Source of the DNA: an uncultured Oscillospiraceae bacterium
GTDB taxonomy: Bacteria > Bacillota > Clostridia > Oscillospirales > Acutalibacteraceae
Direction: 5' to 3'
Length of the DNA: 22,825 nucleotides
NCBI GenBank assembly: GCA_900542375.1
Contig: UQNI01000030.1
Location: 1-22,825, forward strand
Shown here: in pieces, positions 6,470-13,817 of the stretch
Position numbering within the stretch: position 1 is the stretch's first letter
How the letters are laid out: each line of letters begins with the position of its first letter
Program-made: the position numbers and the translations under genes
Notes under the pieces: generated by a model
The model's database searches: none
The model's input: only the letters and a program-made list of their open reading frames with translations
Told to the model about the DNA's origin: nothing

Positions 6470-8311
6470 ATGAATCAGAAAATTGAACGTATATTGGCAA
6501 ACGTACAAAAACCGGGCAGGTATGTGGGCGGTGAACTGAATGCCGTCATAAAAGATAAGGCAGATGTAGATGTACGGTTTGCATTTTGTTTTCCGGACGT
6601 TTATGAAGTGGGAATGTCTCATCTGGGCATGAAAATATTATATAGTGTATTAAATGAACAGCCCGATATTTGGTGCGAACGTGTATTTGCTCCATGGGTA
6701 GATATGGAGGAAGAGATGCGTAAGCATGATATTCCACTATTTGCTTTGGAAAGCGGCGACAGTGTCGCCGAATTTGACTTTATTGGATTTACACTGCAGT
6801 ATGAATTAAGTTATACCAATATTTTAAATATGCTGAATTTGGCTGGTATTCCCATAAGGGCACAGGACAGAACAGATTTATTTCATATTGTGGTTGCGGG
6901 TGGTCCTTGTGCCTGCAACCCTGAACCTCTGGCAGATTTTGTCGATTTGTTCTTTATTGGAGAAGGTGAGCAAGTAGATTTAGAAGTTATTCGTTTATAT
7001 CAAGCTTGCAAAAAAGAGGGAAAAAGCAAAGAAGAATTTTTACAAAAAGCCGCACAAATTCAGGGTGTCTATGTGCCGTCTCTTTATTCGGTTACGTATC
7101 ATGACGACGGTACCATAAAAGAAATGATTCCTCATGCAGCAGCGCCCAAAACTGTTCGAAAACGTTTGGAATTGGATATGGATAAAGCATATTTTCCCGA
7201 AAAATTTGTAGTTCCGAGTATTGAAATTGTGCATGACAGAGCCGTTGCAGAAGTACAGCGCGGTTGTATTCGTGGGTGTAGATTTTGTCAGGCAGGATTT
7301 ATTTATCGCCCTGTAAGGGAAAAATCAGTTGATATGATTAACCGTCAGTGCCGTTCTATTTGCGAGCATACAGGTTATGATGAAATTTCTCTATCCTCGT
7401 TAAGTACCAGCGACTACAGCCAAATTGAAGATTTGTTAGAGACTTTGCTTAGTTGGACAGACAACGAAAAAGTAAGCGTATCACTTCCTTCTTTGCGTGT
7501 AGACGGTTTTTCCAATGAGTTGATGGACAAACTGAAAACGGTACGCCGCAGCGGCCTGACATTTGCACCGGAAGCAGGTACCCAAAGGTTACGTGATGTC
7601 ATTAATAAGAATGTAACGGAAGAAGAACTGATGAAAACGGTACAAACTGCATTTGAAGGTGGCTGGACCACGATTAAATTGTATTTTATGATTGGTCTTC
7701 CCACAGAAACAATGGAGGATGTGGCAGGCATTGCTCATTTGGGACAGCAGGTTGTGGAAGCGTATTACAGTAATCCAAAGCGAGCAAAGGGAAGAAGTGT
7801 AAAGGTAACGTGCAGTGCTTCCTCTTTTGTGCCAAAACCGTTTACTCCATTTCAGTGGGAGCCTCAGGATTCGATTGAGACATTGCATAAAAAACAGGAG
7901 CATTTAATTGGTTGTGTACACAGTAAAAAATTAACATGCAACTGGCACGACGCAGATACCAGCTTTTTGGAAGGTGTGTTTGCGCGCGGTGATAGACGTT
8001 TGGGAAAAGTATTGGAACAAGCATTTGAACATGGATGCAAATTTGACGGCTGGTCCGACTTCTTTTCTTTACCGAAATGGTTGGAAGTGTTTGAGAAATG
8101 TGGTATTGATCCTACTTTCTATAATCAAAGACACAGAAGTTTTGATGAAGTATTGCCTTGGGACCATATTGATTACGGCATTAAAAAATCATTTTTAAAA
8201 AGAGAATGTGAAAAAGCCTATCAAAATGCTACCACCCCAAACTGTCAAGAAGCTTGTTCGGCCTGCGGTGCAGCTTGTTTTAAAGGAGGGATTTGCGTTG
8301 AAAAGTACTAG
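6470..8311 (+). CDS. B12-binding/radical SAM protein, TIGR03960 family
   Basis: 613-residue uncharacterised radical SAM enzyme. The N-terminus (VQKPGRYVGGELNAVIKDKADVD) is typical of the family and supports this ATG, although the region just before it has no good ribosome binding site. Residues ~40-200 form a cobalamin-binding-like domain (FAFCFPDVYEVGMSHLGM, then VVAGGPCACNPEPLADF). C266, C270 and C273 (CIRGCRFC) bind the radical SAM 4Fe-4S cluster. The C-terminus has a cysteine cluster (CQEACSACGAACFKGGIC), probably a second metal site. A radical-SAM-linked DUF2344 protein follows with a 14 bp overlap, as in many Clostridia, where the pair often sits between spoIVFB and rng/rplU/rpmA. The substrate is unknown to me. 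RNA or ribosome modification is a guess from its usual neighbours. It is transcribed from the tandem promoters upstream. Confidence 0.9.
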   Translation: MNQKIERILANVQKPGRYVGGELNAVIKDKADVDVRFAFCFPDVYEVGMSHLGMKILYSVLNEQPDIWCERVFAPWVDMEEEMRKHDIPLFALESGDSVAEFDFIGFTLQYELSYTNILNMLNLAGIPIRAQDRTDLFHIVVAGGPCACNPEPLADFVDLFFIGEGEQVDLEVIRLYQACKKEGKSKEEFLQKAAQIQGVYVPSLYSVTYHDDGTIKEMIPHAAAPKTVRKRLELDMDKAYFPEKFVVPSIEIVHDRAVAEVQRGCIRGCRFCQAGFIYRPVREKSVDMINRQCRSICEHTGYDEISLSSLSTSDYSQIEDLLETLLSWTDNEKVSVSLPSLRVDGFSNELMDKLKTVRRSGLTFAPEAGTQRLRDVINKNVTEEELMKTVQTAFEGGWTTIKLYFMIGLPTETMEDVAGIAHLGQQVVEAYYSNPKRAKGRSVKVTCSASSFVPKPFTPFQWEPQDSIETLHKKQEHLIGCVHSKKLTCNWHDADTSFLEGVFARGDRRLGKVLEQAFEHGCKFDGWSDFFSLPKWLEVFEKCGIDPTFYNQRHRSFDEVLPWDHIDYGIKKSFLKRECEKAYQNATTPNCQEACSACGAACFKGGICVEKY

Positions 8312-8954
8312 AATTTGGTTTCATAAATTTGGTACAGCAAAATATATCTCTCATTTGGATTTAAATCGCTGTGTAGCGCGTGCATTTCATAAGGCCAAAC
8401 TTCCTATGTGGTATACGGAAGGGTTTAATCCTCATGCGTTTGTTACATTTGCATTGCCTCTTTCTCTGGGTGTAGAGGGAAAACATGAATCTATGGATAT
8501 TCGCTTGTTGGAAGATATGCCAAAAGAAGAAATTATCCACCGTTTAAACGATGCTTTGCCCAAGGATATTCGCGTTTATGATGTAACAGAACCACAAATG
8601 AAGCCGGGCAAAATTGCTTATGCAGATTATGAAATACGTTATGCTGCAGATGAAAAAGACCCGCGCATTTTGAAAGAAGAGTTAGAGGCGTTGTTTGCAA
8701 AAGACGAAATTTTGGTAGAAAAGAAAACCAAATCAGGTATAAAAACCATCCATTTAAATGATCACTTGGATAAATATAAAATGACAGTAGAAGGTCATGA
8801 AGTGGTGTTGAATATTGTATTGCCTGCCGGAAGTACGGAGAATATAAACCCGTCCTTAATAGGAGAGGCCATTGAAACTTATTTGGGATATTCTTTGTAT
8901 GCGGTTATCATACGTTCGCACTTATATGATGCAGAGTTTCACGTTTTTGCCTAA
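8298..8954 (+). CDS. Radical SAM-linked DUF2344 protein (TIGR03936)
   Basis: The start is TTG 8298, eight bases after AAAGGAGG (8283-8290). The frame is open further upstream to 8208, but that stretch overlaps the radical SAM Cys-rich tail and lacks a ribosome binding site. 218 residues beginning MKSTRIWFHKFGTAKYISHLDLNR, the standard start of the family, which occurs either fused to or next to TIGR03960 enzymes. It has no radical SAM cysteines of its own. It begins before the upstream stop at 8309-8311, so translation is coupled and a 1:1 complex is likely. Function is unknown; it is presumed to be a partner or substrate-binding subunit. No intrinsic terminator is evident between its stop and the rplS promoter, which begins 25 bases later. 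Confidence 0.88.
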   Translation: MKSTRIWFHKFGTAKYISHLDLNRCVARAFHKAKLPMWYTEGFNPHAFVTFALPLSLGVEGKHESMDIRLLEDMPKEEIIHRLNDALPKDIRVYDVTEPQMKPGKIAYADYEIRYAADEKDPRILKEELEALFAKDEILVEKKTKSGIKTIHLNDHLDKYKMTVEGHEVVLNIVLPAGSTENINPSLIGEAIETYLGYSLYAVIIRSHLYDAEFHVFA

Positions 8955-8978
8955 AGTATGATTTTTTGTAAAAAGTGA

Positions 8979-9007
8979 TTGCATCTTTGTTTTTGTTGTG
9001 GTATTAT
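8979..9007 (+). promoter_or_regulatory. rplS promoter
   Basis: TTGCAT (8979-8984), 17 bp spacer, TATTAT (9002-9007), preceded by TGTGG, a TRTGn extended -10. Predicted start is at about 9013-9014, the first G of the folded leader. This gives rplS its own transcript, apart from the rpsP-rimM-trmD genes it commonly follows. Confidence 0.75.
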
Positions 9008-9012
9008 ATATA

Positions 9013-9120
9013 GGCATCTTTATGCCGTCAGACCGCTGACGGGAGTTGATGCCCGGCTGAAGCCGAGACATTAAAGCTGACAGTCCTCTATCCTAAGTGA
9101 TATGAATGTCTGAAAATTTA
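9013..9120 (+). promoter_or_regulatory. Structured 5' leader of rplS, probable L19 autoregulatory element
   Basis: The leader has several stems. CCGTCAG (9025-9031) pairs with CTGACGG (9036-9042) around ACCG. CGGC (9054-9057) pairs with GCCG (9062-9065) around TGAA. GGCATC (9013-9018) can pair with GATGCC (9048-9053) to close the first hairpin, or GGCAT with ATGCC (9022-9026) as a competing fold. CTGAC at 9077-9081 could also pair with GTCAG (9027-9031). Such GC-rich stems in AT-rich DNA, mutually exclusive folds and their place directly before rplS suggest an r-protein leader that binds L19. An L19 leader family is known in Firmicutes; membership is not verified here. Confidence 0.65.
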
Positions 9121-9134
9121 GGAGGATTTTATTC

Positions 9135-9479
9135 ATGGATGCACTAAAATTAATTGCACAAGATTCTATGAAAGCTGAAGTACCAAATATTGAAATTGGT
9201 GACACAATTAAAATCGACGTTAACATTCGCGAGGGCGAAAGAGAAAGAATTCAGGTGTTTGAAGGCACTGTAATTGCTCGTAAAGGCAGCGGTGTTTCTG
9301 AAACTTTCACAGTTAGACGCGTTTCTTACGGTGTTGGTGTTGAAAGAGTTTTCCCAATTCATAGCCCAAATGTAAAGGGTGTTAAATTGGTTCGTAAAGG
9401 TCATGTTCGCAGAGCAAAACTTTACTACCTACGTGACAGAGTTGGTAAAGCAGCTAAATTAAGAGAAAAAATTAGATAA
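9135..9479 (+). CDS. rplS: 50S ribosomal protein L19
   Basis: 114 residues, the normal length. The family core is present: GDTIKIDVNIREGERERIQVFEGTVIARKGSG, then SYGVGVERVFPIHSP and the basic C-terminus ending RAKLYYLRDRVGKAAKLREK. L19 sits at the 30S-50S interface of the large subunit. The ATG follows a strong TTAGGAGG (9118-9124). Conserved order would place rpsP, rimM and trmD upstream and lepB downstream. Here it is preceded by the radical SAM pair and followed by its own terminator and a glycosyltransferase, so it is a one-gene transcription unit controlled by the leader. Confidence 0.98.
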   Translation: MDALKLIAQDSMKAEVPNIEIGDTIKIDVNIREGERERIQVFEGTVIARKGSGVSETFTVRRVSYGVGVERVFPIHSPNVKGVKLVRKGHVRRAKLYYLRDRVGKAAKLREKIR

Positions 9480-9483
9480 TTTG

Positions 9484-9513
9484 AAAGGAGACATATTTTA
9501 TGTCTCCTTTTTT
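9484..9513 (+). terminator. Intrinsic terminator of rplS
   Basis: Perfect 11 bp stem AAAGGAGACAT (9484-9494) / ATGTCTCCTTT (9500-9510), loop ATTTT, running into six T residues (9508-9513). It lies four bases after the stop codon. Confidence 0.92.
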
Positions 9514-9616
9514 ATTTGTGTTCATAAAATCTTATTATTTTATTGTGTGTGTGTATGAAAAAATATTTGCAGGTTTATTTCATTTTTTGTACGGGGCACA
9601 GAAACCTTTGTTTTAG

Positions 9617-9645
9617 TTGCAAACAATAACACAATATGCTAAAAT
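9617..9645 (+). promoter_or_regulatory. Promoter of the glycosyltransferase-lepB operon
   Basis: TTGCAA (9617-9622), 17 bp spacer, TAAAAT (9640-9645), extended -10 TATGC. Start predicted near 9652, so the leader is about 170 nt and includes the hairpin at 9699-9725. It may serve all genes to the dipeptidase, since no terminator was seen before 16597. Confidence 0.72.
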
Positions 9646-9698
9646 TGTACTAATATTGTAATGCTTTTTTACAAATATACATTCAGAAAGTAATGGAA

Positions 9699-9737
9699 CT
9701 TTTCTTACAAAATGTGTAAGAAAAGCAATTTTGTTTT
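9699..9737 (+). terminator. Hairpin with T-rich tail in the glycosyltransferase leader
   Basis: Perfect 11 bp stem CTTTTCTTACA (9699-9709) / TGTAAGAAAAG (9715-9725), loop AAATG, followed by CAATTTTGTTTT. It looks like a weak intrinsic terminator but lies between the promoter and the gene, so it could be an attenuator. An alternative is a palindromic binding site. Confidence 0.5.
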
Positions 9738-9821
9738 ATTAAGCTTTTATGGGAATGATAATTCGTATGAAACAGAATCACATGAAAATAAATGATTATA
9801 GATGAAAAGGTGGAGCACATA

Positions 9822-10802
9822 GTGGAAAAAACTTTAAGCATATCAATTGCAGCATATAACGTAGAAGAATTTTTGAAAAATACTTTAGATTCTTTGGTAG
9901 CCCCTGAAATTATGGATGATATTGAAGTGTTAATTATAGATGATGGCTCTAAGGATAATACTGCTGCAATTGGAAAAGAGTTTGTAGATAAATATCCAAA
10001 TTCTTTTAAGGTTATTTCAAAACCAAACGGTGGTTATGGATCTACTATTAATGCGGCAATTGATGCTGCAACCGGACAATATTTCAAAACTTTAGATGGC
10101 GATGACTGGTATGATACAGAAAATTTGGTTCGTTTTGTAAAAGATTTAAAAAATATGAGTGCAGATTTAATACTCACTCCTTTTACAATGGTTTATGAGG
10201 GAACCGGTGAAAAACAAGTCATTAGCATGGAGCGCAAATATCAGGAGAAAAATATCACATTTGAACAATTACCTGAGGCATTGTATTCTAAAATTAAAAT
10301 GCATTCTGTAACCTATAAAACCAGTATTCTGAAAGAAAATAATATCCGTATTGGAGAACATTGTTTTTATACGGATATAGAATATATATCTTTTCCTATT
10401 GTTTATGTAAATGATGTGAATTTTCTTGATTACAGTATCTATCAGTATAGAATTGGTTTAGAGGGACAAAGTGTAAGTGACGAAGGCTTTAGAAAACATT
10501 ATAAAGACCATTTAAGAGTGGTAGATCGTATTTTAGAGTTCTATACAATTAATAAGGAAAACGGACTTTCAAAAGAAAAAGCTACTTTTTTATTCAATAT
10601 TTTAAAAGCACTTATCAATACACAATATGGGATATTTTTTAAATTGGATAACACAGAGCAAACAAAGCATGAATTGATAGCGTTCGATACAAAATTAAAA
10701 CAAACCAATTCTATGTTATACGAGTCTGCCAAAGGCAAAAGAGTCGTTTTGTTGCGAAAACTGAAATTTAAAATGTTTGGTTTGATTAAGAATTTATCTT
10801 AA
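9822..10802 (+). CDS. Family 2 glycosyltransferase
   Basis: The start is taken as GTG 9822, six bases after AAGGTGGAG (9807-9815). An in-frame ATG at 9792 lacks a ribosome binding site and would add ten residues unlike the family. 326 residues. The N-terminus LSISIAAYNVEEFLKNTLDSL is the first nucleotide-binding strand of GT-A fold enzymes, followed by IDDGSKDNT, the KPNGGYGSTINAAIDAATG segment and the LDGDDWYD DxD-type metal site. The C-terminal third is helical without a clear membrane anchor, so it is probably cytosolic or membrane-associated, using a nucleotide sugar. A Wzx-type flippase follows 37 bases later, suggesting that the pair builds and exports a lipid-linked glycan, though two genes are too few for a full pathway. 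Sugar and acceptor cannot be told from sequence. Confidence 0.9.
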   Translation: MEKTLSISIAAYNVEEFLKNTLDSLVAPEIMDDIEVLIIDDGSKDNTAAIGKEFVDKYPNSFKVISKPNGGYGSTINAAIDAATGQYFKTLDGDDWYDTENLVRFVKDLKNMSADLILTPFTMVYEGTGEKQVISMERKYQEKNITFEQLPEALYSKIKMHSVTYKTSILKENNIRIGEHCFYTDIEYISFPIVYVNDVNFLDYSIYQYRIGLEGQSVSDEGFRKHYKDHLRVVDRILEFYTINKENGLSKEKATFLFNILKALINTQYGIFFKLDNTEQTKHELIAFDTKLKQTNSMLYESAKGKRVVLLRKLKFKMFGLIKNLS

Positions 10803-10839
10803 AATTCGTCGTATTTTAAATTAGAAACTAGGTGTTTAT

Positions 10840-12465
10840 ATGGGTGGTGCTCCGACACTGAAAACGAAATCTGTTAAATTTAATTTTATGATGAATATGA
10901 TTTTAACAGTTTCTTCCTTTGTTTTTCCCTTGATTACATTTCCATATGTATCAAGAGTATTGTTGGTAGAAGGAAACGGTTACGTTTCATTTGCTACCTC
11001 TGTTTTGACTTATTTTACCATGTTTGCCTCTTTGGGTATTCCTTCTTATGGTATCAGAGCATGCGCTCAGGTTAGGGATGACAGAAAAGAGCTGTCACGT
11101 GTTACACAAGAGTTATTCATTATTAATATTATTACTACAATTGTAGTATCTATCGTATTTGTAATTACGCTGTTTACCGTGCCGCAATTTAAAGAACAAC
11201 AAACCTTGCTATGGATTAATGGAGCCAGTCTTATTCTGAATGCAGTTGGTGTAAACTGGTTTTATTCCGCAATGGAGCAGTATTCTTATATTACAGTACG
11301 TTCTATTATATTTAAAATAGCATCTATTATTTTAATGTTCATTTTTGTTCGACAACAAAAAGATTATATTATTTACGGGGCAATTACCGTATTTGCTACC
11401 AGTGGTTCGAACCTTTTAAATTTTGTGAATTTACGAAAGTTTATTGATTTAAAACCGGTAGGAAATTATCGTTTTAAAAGACATCTAAAGCCAATTCTTT
11501 ACTTCTTTGCGGCTTCAGCGGCAACCAGTGTTTATACCAACCTAGATACGGTTATGCTGGGATTTATGAATACACAAACAGAGGTCGGCTTATATTCAGC
11601 TGCTGTAAAATTAAAGACAGTACTGGTGACAGCGGTTACCTCTTTAGGCACAGTATTGCTCCCACGTCTGTCTTATTATATTGTAAACAAAATGGAAGCC
11701 CAATTTAGGGATATGATTGTAAAATCATTCAACTTTGTTCTTATTTTTGCTGTACCTTTATGTGCCTACTTTATTTTATTTGCAAGAGACAGCATTTTAT
11801 TGCTGTCCGGGGAAGCGTTTTTGGGTGCGGTAATACCTATGCAAATTTTAATGCCTACTTTGGTGTTTATTGGGTTTTCTAATATCACCGGAATACAAAT
11901 TCTGGTTCCGGAGGGAAAAGAGAAATTTTTATTAATTTCAATTGCAGCCGGTGCATTGTTAAATTTAATTTTGAATGCAATATGGATTCCTTATTGGGGA
12001 GCAACCGGTGCCGCTATTTCTACTACAATTGCGGAAGCACTGGTTTTGGGCATACAAGTTTGGTTTTTAAGAAAGCGTTTAAAACCTATATGGAAAAAAA
12101 TCAGCTTCCGTCATTTATTTGTCGGCATGATACCGGCATTGGGAGCAGGCTTTGCAATTTTCTATTTGGTTGATTTACAGCCGATATTTCGTTTGCTTAT
12201 TTCTGCTTTTGTATTTTTTGGTTTATATTTTATTGCATTGTTCGTACAAAAAGAACCGTTTTTAACAGGTACCATTACTTCGATTAAAAATAAAGTTTTA
12301 AAAAGGAAACCTCCTGTACAAACAGAAGAACAAGAGCCTAAAGAGGAAATTTTTACGGATGAAGCATTAGAAAAAGAAACCGAACAGAAACAAATTGAGA
12401 AAATTGTAGATGAGATTGTAGAGGAAGTTGAGCATAACAAAACAGAAGAAGATAATAAAAAATAA
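10840..12465 (+). CDS. Wzx-type polysaccharide flippase with acidic tail
   Basis: 541 residues, MOP superfamily (PST/RfbX) lipid-linked oligosaccharide flippase. The first segment (NFMMNMILTVSSFVFPLIT, FPYVSRVL) is characteristic, and many hydrophobic segments fit the usual 12-14 helices to about residue 485. FAASAATSVYTNLDTVMLGF and WIPYWGATGAAISTTIAE match conserved helices of the family. The last ~55 residues are a soluble Glu/Lys-rich tail (TEEQEPKEEIFTDEALEKE, ending HNKTEEDNKK) that is not part of the transporter core and probably lies in the cytosol. It moves undecaprenyl-linked sugar units outwards. AGGTG stands eight bases before the ATG. The stop is seven bases from the first signal peptidase gene, so cotranscription is likely. 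Another MOP-family lipid II flippase is a less likely reading. Confidence 0.9.
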   Translation: MGGAPTLKTKSVKFNFMMNMILTVSSFVFPLITFPYVSRVLLVEGNGYVSFATSVLTYFTMFASLGIPSYGIRACAQVRDDRKELSRVTQELFIINIITTIVVSIVFVITLFTVPQFKEQQTLLWINGASLILNAVGVNWFYSAMEQYSYITVRSIIFKIASIILMFIFVRQQKDYIIYGAITVFATSGSNLLNFVNLRKFIDLKPVGNYRFKRHLKPILYFFAASAATSVYTNLDTVMLGFMNTQTEVGLYSAAVKLKTVLVTAVTSLGTVLLPRLSYYIVNKMEAQFRDMIVKSFNFVLIFAVPLCAYFILFARDSILLLSGEAFLGAVIPMQILMPTLVFIGFSNITGIQILVPEGKEKFLLISIAAGALLNLILNAIWIPYWGATGAAISTTIAEALVLGIQVWFLRKRLKPIWKKISFRHLFVGMIPALGAGFAIFYLVDLQPIFRLLISAFVFFGLYFIALFVQKEPFLTGTITSIKNKVLKRKPPVQTEEQEPKEEIFTDEALEKETEQKQIEKIVDEIVEEVEHNKTEEDNKK

Positions 12466-12471
12466 TTATGC

Positions 12472-13107
12472 ATGAAATGGCTGGAGTGTTTGATATTGCA
12501 ACAAACAGGCAAAAATCATCATCAAACAAACGAATGGGAAACAGATAAAACCCCCCAGAATCCAAAAAAAATATCAAGACAAATTTGGCGTGTTATTATA
12601 TGGATATGTATCATTTTAGCAGTATGCTATGCTGTTTATTTTGTTTCCTGTAAGTTTTTTATTTCAACAGTAGAAATTACAGGACATTCAATGCAGCAAA
12701 CTATTTTTGATGGTGATAAAGTGGTTCTGAATAATCAAGATTATGAACCAAAACAAGGAGATATTGTAGTAATAGCGGAAAATGGTACACAATTAGATAC
12801 AGCGATTATCAAAAGAGTTATTGCAGTTGCTGGACAAACTATAGATATTGACTTTCAAACCGGAACCGTATATGTAGACGGAGTAGCTTTGGATGAATCC
12901 GAATATACCGAAAACGGCAGTACCACAAAGGATGAAGGAATGCAATTTCCACAGACTGTTCCGGACAATTGCGTATTTGTGTTAGGGGATAATCGCAATG
13001 TTTCGGAAGACAGTCGAAATCCTAAAGTGGGTATGGTTGACAAACATTTTATTTTAGGAAAAGTAACAATGGTGATTTATCCGCTTCATCATATTAAATT
13101 TTTCTAA
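12472..13107 (+). CDS. lepB: Signal peptidase I, first copy
   Basis: Membrane serine protease that removes signal peptides from exported proteins. The catalytic Ser73 is in GHSMQQT and Lys114 in AIIKRVIAVAG; the last box is VLGDNRNVSEDSRNPKVGMV. One membrane helix (~residues 42-62) follows a polar N-terminus, the type I architecture of Gram-positives. Up to 211 residues. The start is uncertain: ATG 12472 has no ribosome binding site, whereas the in-frame TTG at 12496 is nine bases from GGAG (12483-12486) and would give MQQTGKNHHQ, eight residues shorter. A second lepB follows 20 bases after the stop. The usual lepB-rbgA-rnhB-yraN order is kept, but two glycan genes separate it from rplS. Confidence 0.94.
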   Translation: MKWLECLILQQTGKNHHQTNEWETDKTPQNPKKISRQIWRVIIWICIILAVCYAVYFVSCKFFISTVEITGHSMQQTIFDGDKVVLNNQDYEPKQGDIVVIAENGTQLDTAIIKRVIAVAGQTIDIDFQTGTVYVDGVALDESEYTENGSTTKDEGMQFPQTVPDNCVFVLGDNRNVSEDSRNPKVGMVDKHFILGKVTMVIYPLHHIKFF

Positions 13108-13127
13108 TTATAGTAAGGAGCAGAACA

Positions 13128-13790
13128 GTGAGCAATCCATATAAAGGCGGTAAATATGCTGCCAAAAACAAACAAAAAATTCAGGAACCTGAACAAAATA
13201 ATATGGAACCCCAAAAAAATGGCAGCATAAAAAGCAGCGGAACCGTTGCTTGTTTTGATTGGACCGAATCTTTGGTCATTGCTGTAGTTGTGGTTGGTTT
13301 AATTTTTACCTTCATCTTCCGTATCGTAACAGTAAGCGGAACTTCTATGGATCCTAATTTACATAATGCGGACAGAGTAGTCATTTCCAGCTGGAGTTAT
13401 AAGCCTCAGCAGTTTGATGTAGTGGTACTAAAACGTACAGTTGGATTAGACGAACCAATTGTAAAAAGAGTGATTGCTACGGAAGGTCAACGTGTATATA
13501 TTGACTATGATGAAGGTGCAGTGTATGTGGACGGAGAAAAACTGGATGAAAGCGCTTATCTTTCAGAAAATGTGAAAACGACAAAACCGTTGTCCAGTGA
13601 AAAACTGATTGAGTTCCCGGAAGAAGGGCTGGTAGTACCGGAAGGTCATATTTTTGTTTTAGGAGACAATCGAAGCGTTTCTCTGGACAGCCGTTTTGAG
13701 GCGGTAGGAATGGTAGACGAACGGTACGTTTTAGGGAAAGCTTTATTTAAAATTTATCCGTTTAACCATATAGGTACAATCAAAAGCTAA
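13128..13790 (+). CDS. lepB: Signal peptidase I, second copy
   Basis: 220 residues, GTG start eight bases after AAGGAG (13115-13120). Ser73 in SGTSMDPNL and Lys113 in PIVKRVIATEG form the catalytic dyad; VLGDNRSVSLDSRFEAVGMV is the final conserved box. It has a single membrane helix (~residues 47-66) after a Lys/Gln/Asn-rich cytoplasmic N-terminus. It is clearly paralogous to the gene just upstream (same catalytic spacing, same YVDG and SEDSR/SLDSR blocks) but diverged outside the motifs, so the duplication is old or the two have different substrate preferences. Several signal peptidases per genome are normal in Firmicutes. Eighteen or more bases separate it from rbgA, and no terminator is seen. 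Confidence 0.95.
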   Translation: MSNPYKGGKYAAKNKQKIQEPEQNNMEPQKNGSIKSSGTVACFDWTESLVIAVVVVGLIFTFIFRIVTVSGTSMDPNLHNADRVVISSWSYKPQQFDVVVLKRTVGLDEPIVKRVIATEGQRVYIDYDEGAVYVDGEKLDESAYLSENVKTTKPLSSEKLIEFPEEGLVVPEGHIFVLGDNRSVSLDSRFEAVGMVDERYVLGKALFKIYPFNHIGTIKS

Positions 13791-13817
13791 TAGATATTAG
13801 GAAAGGATGTGACGGTG

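Noticed and set aside
9540..9552. TGTGTGTGT microsatellite after the rplS terminator
   Set aside because: Too short (about nine bases) to be meaningful.
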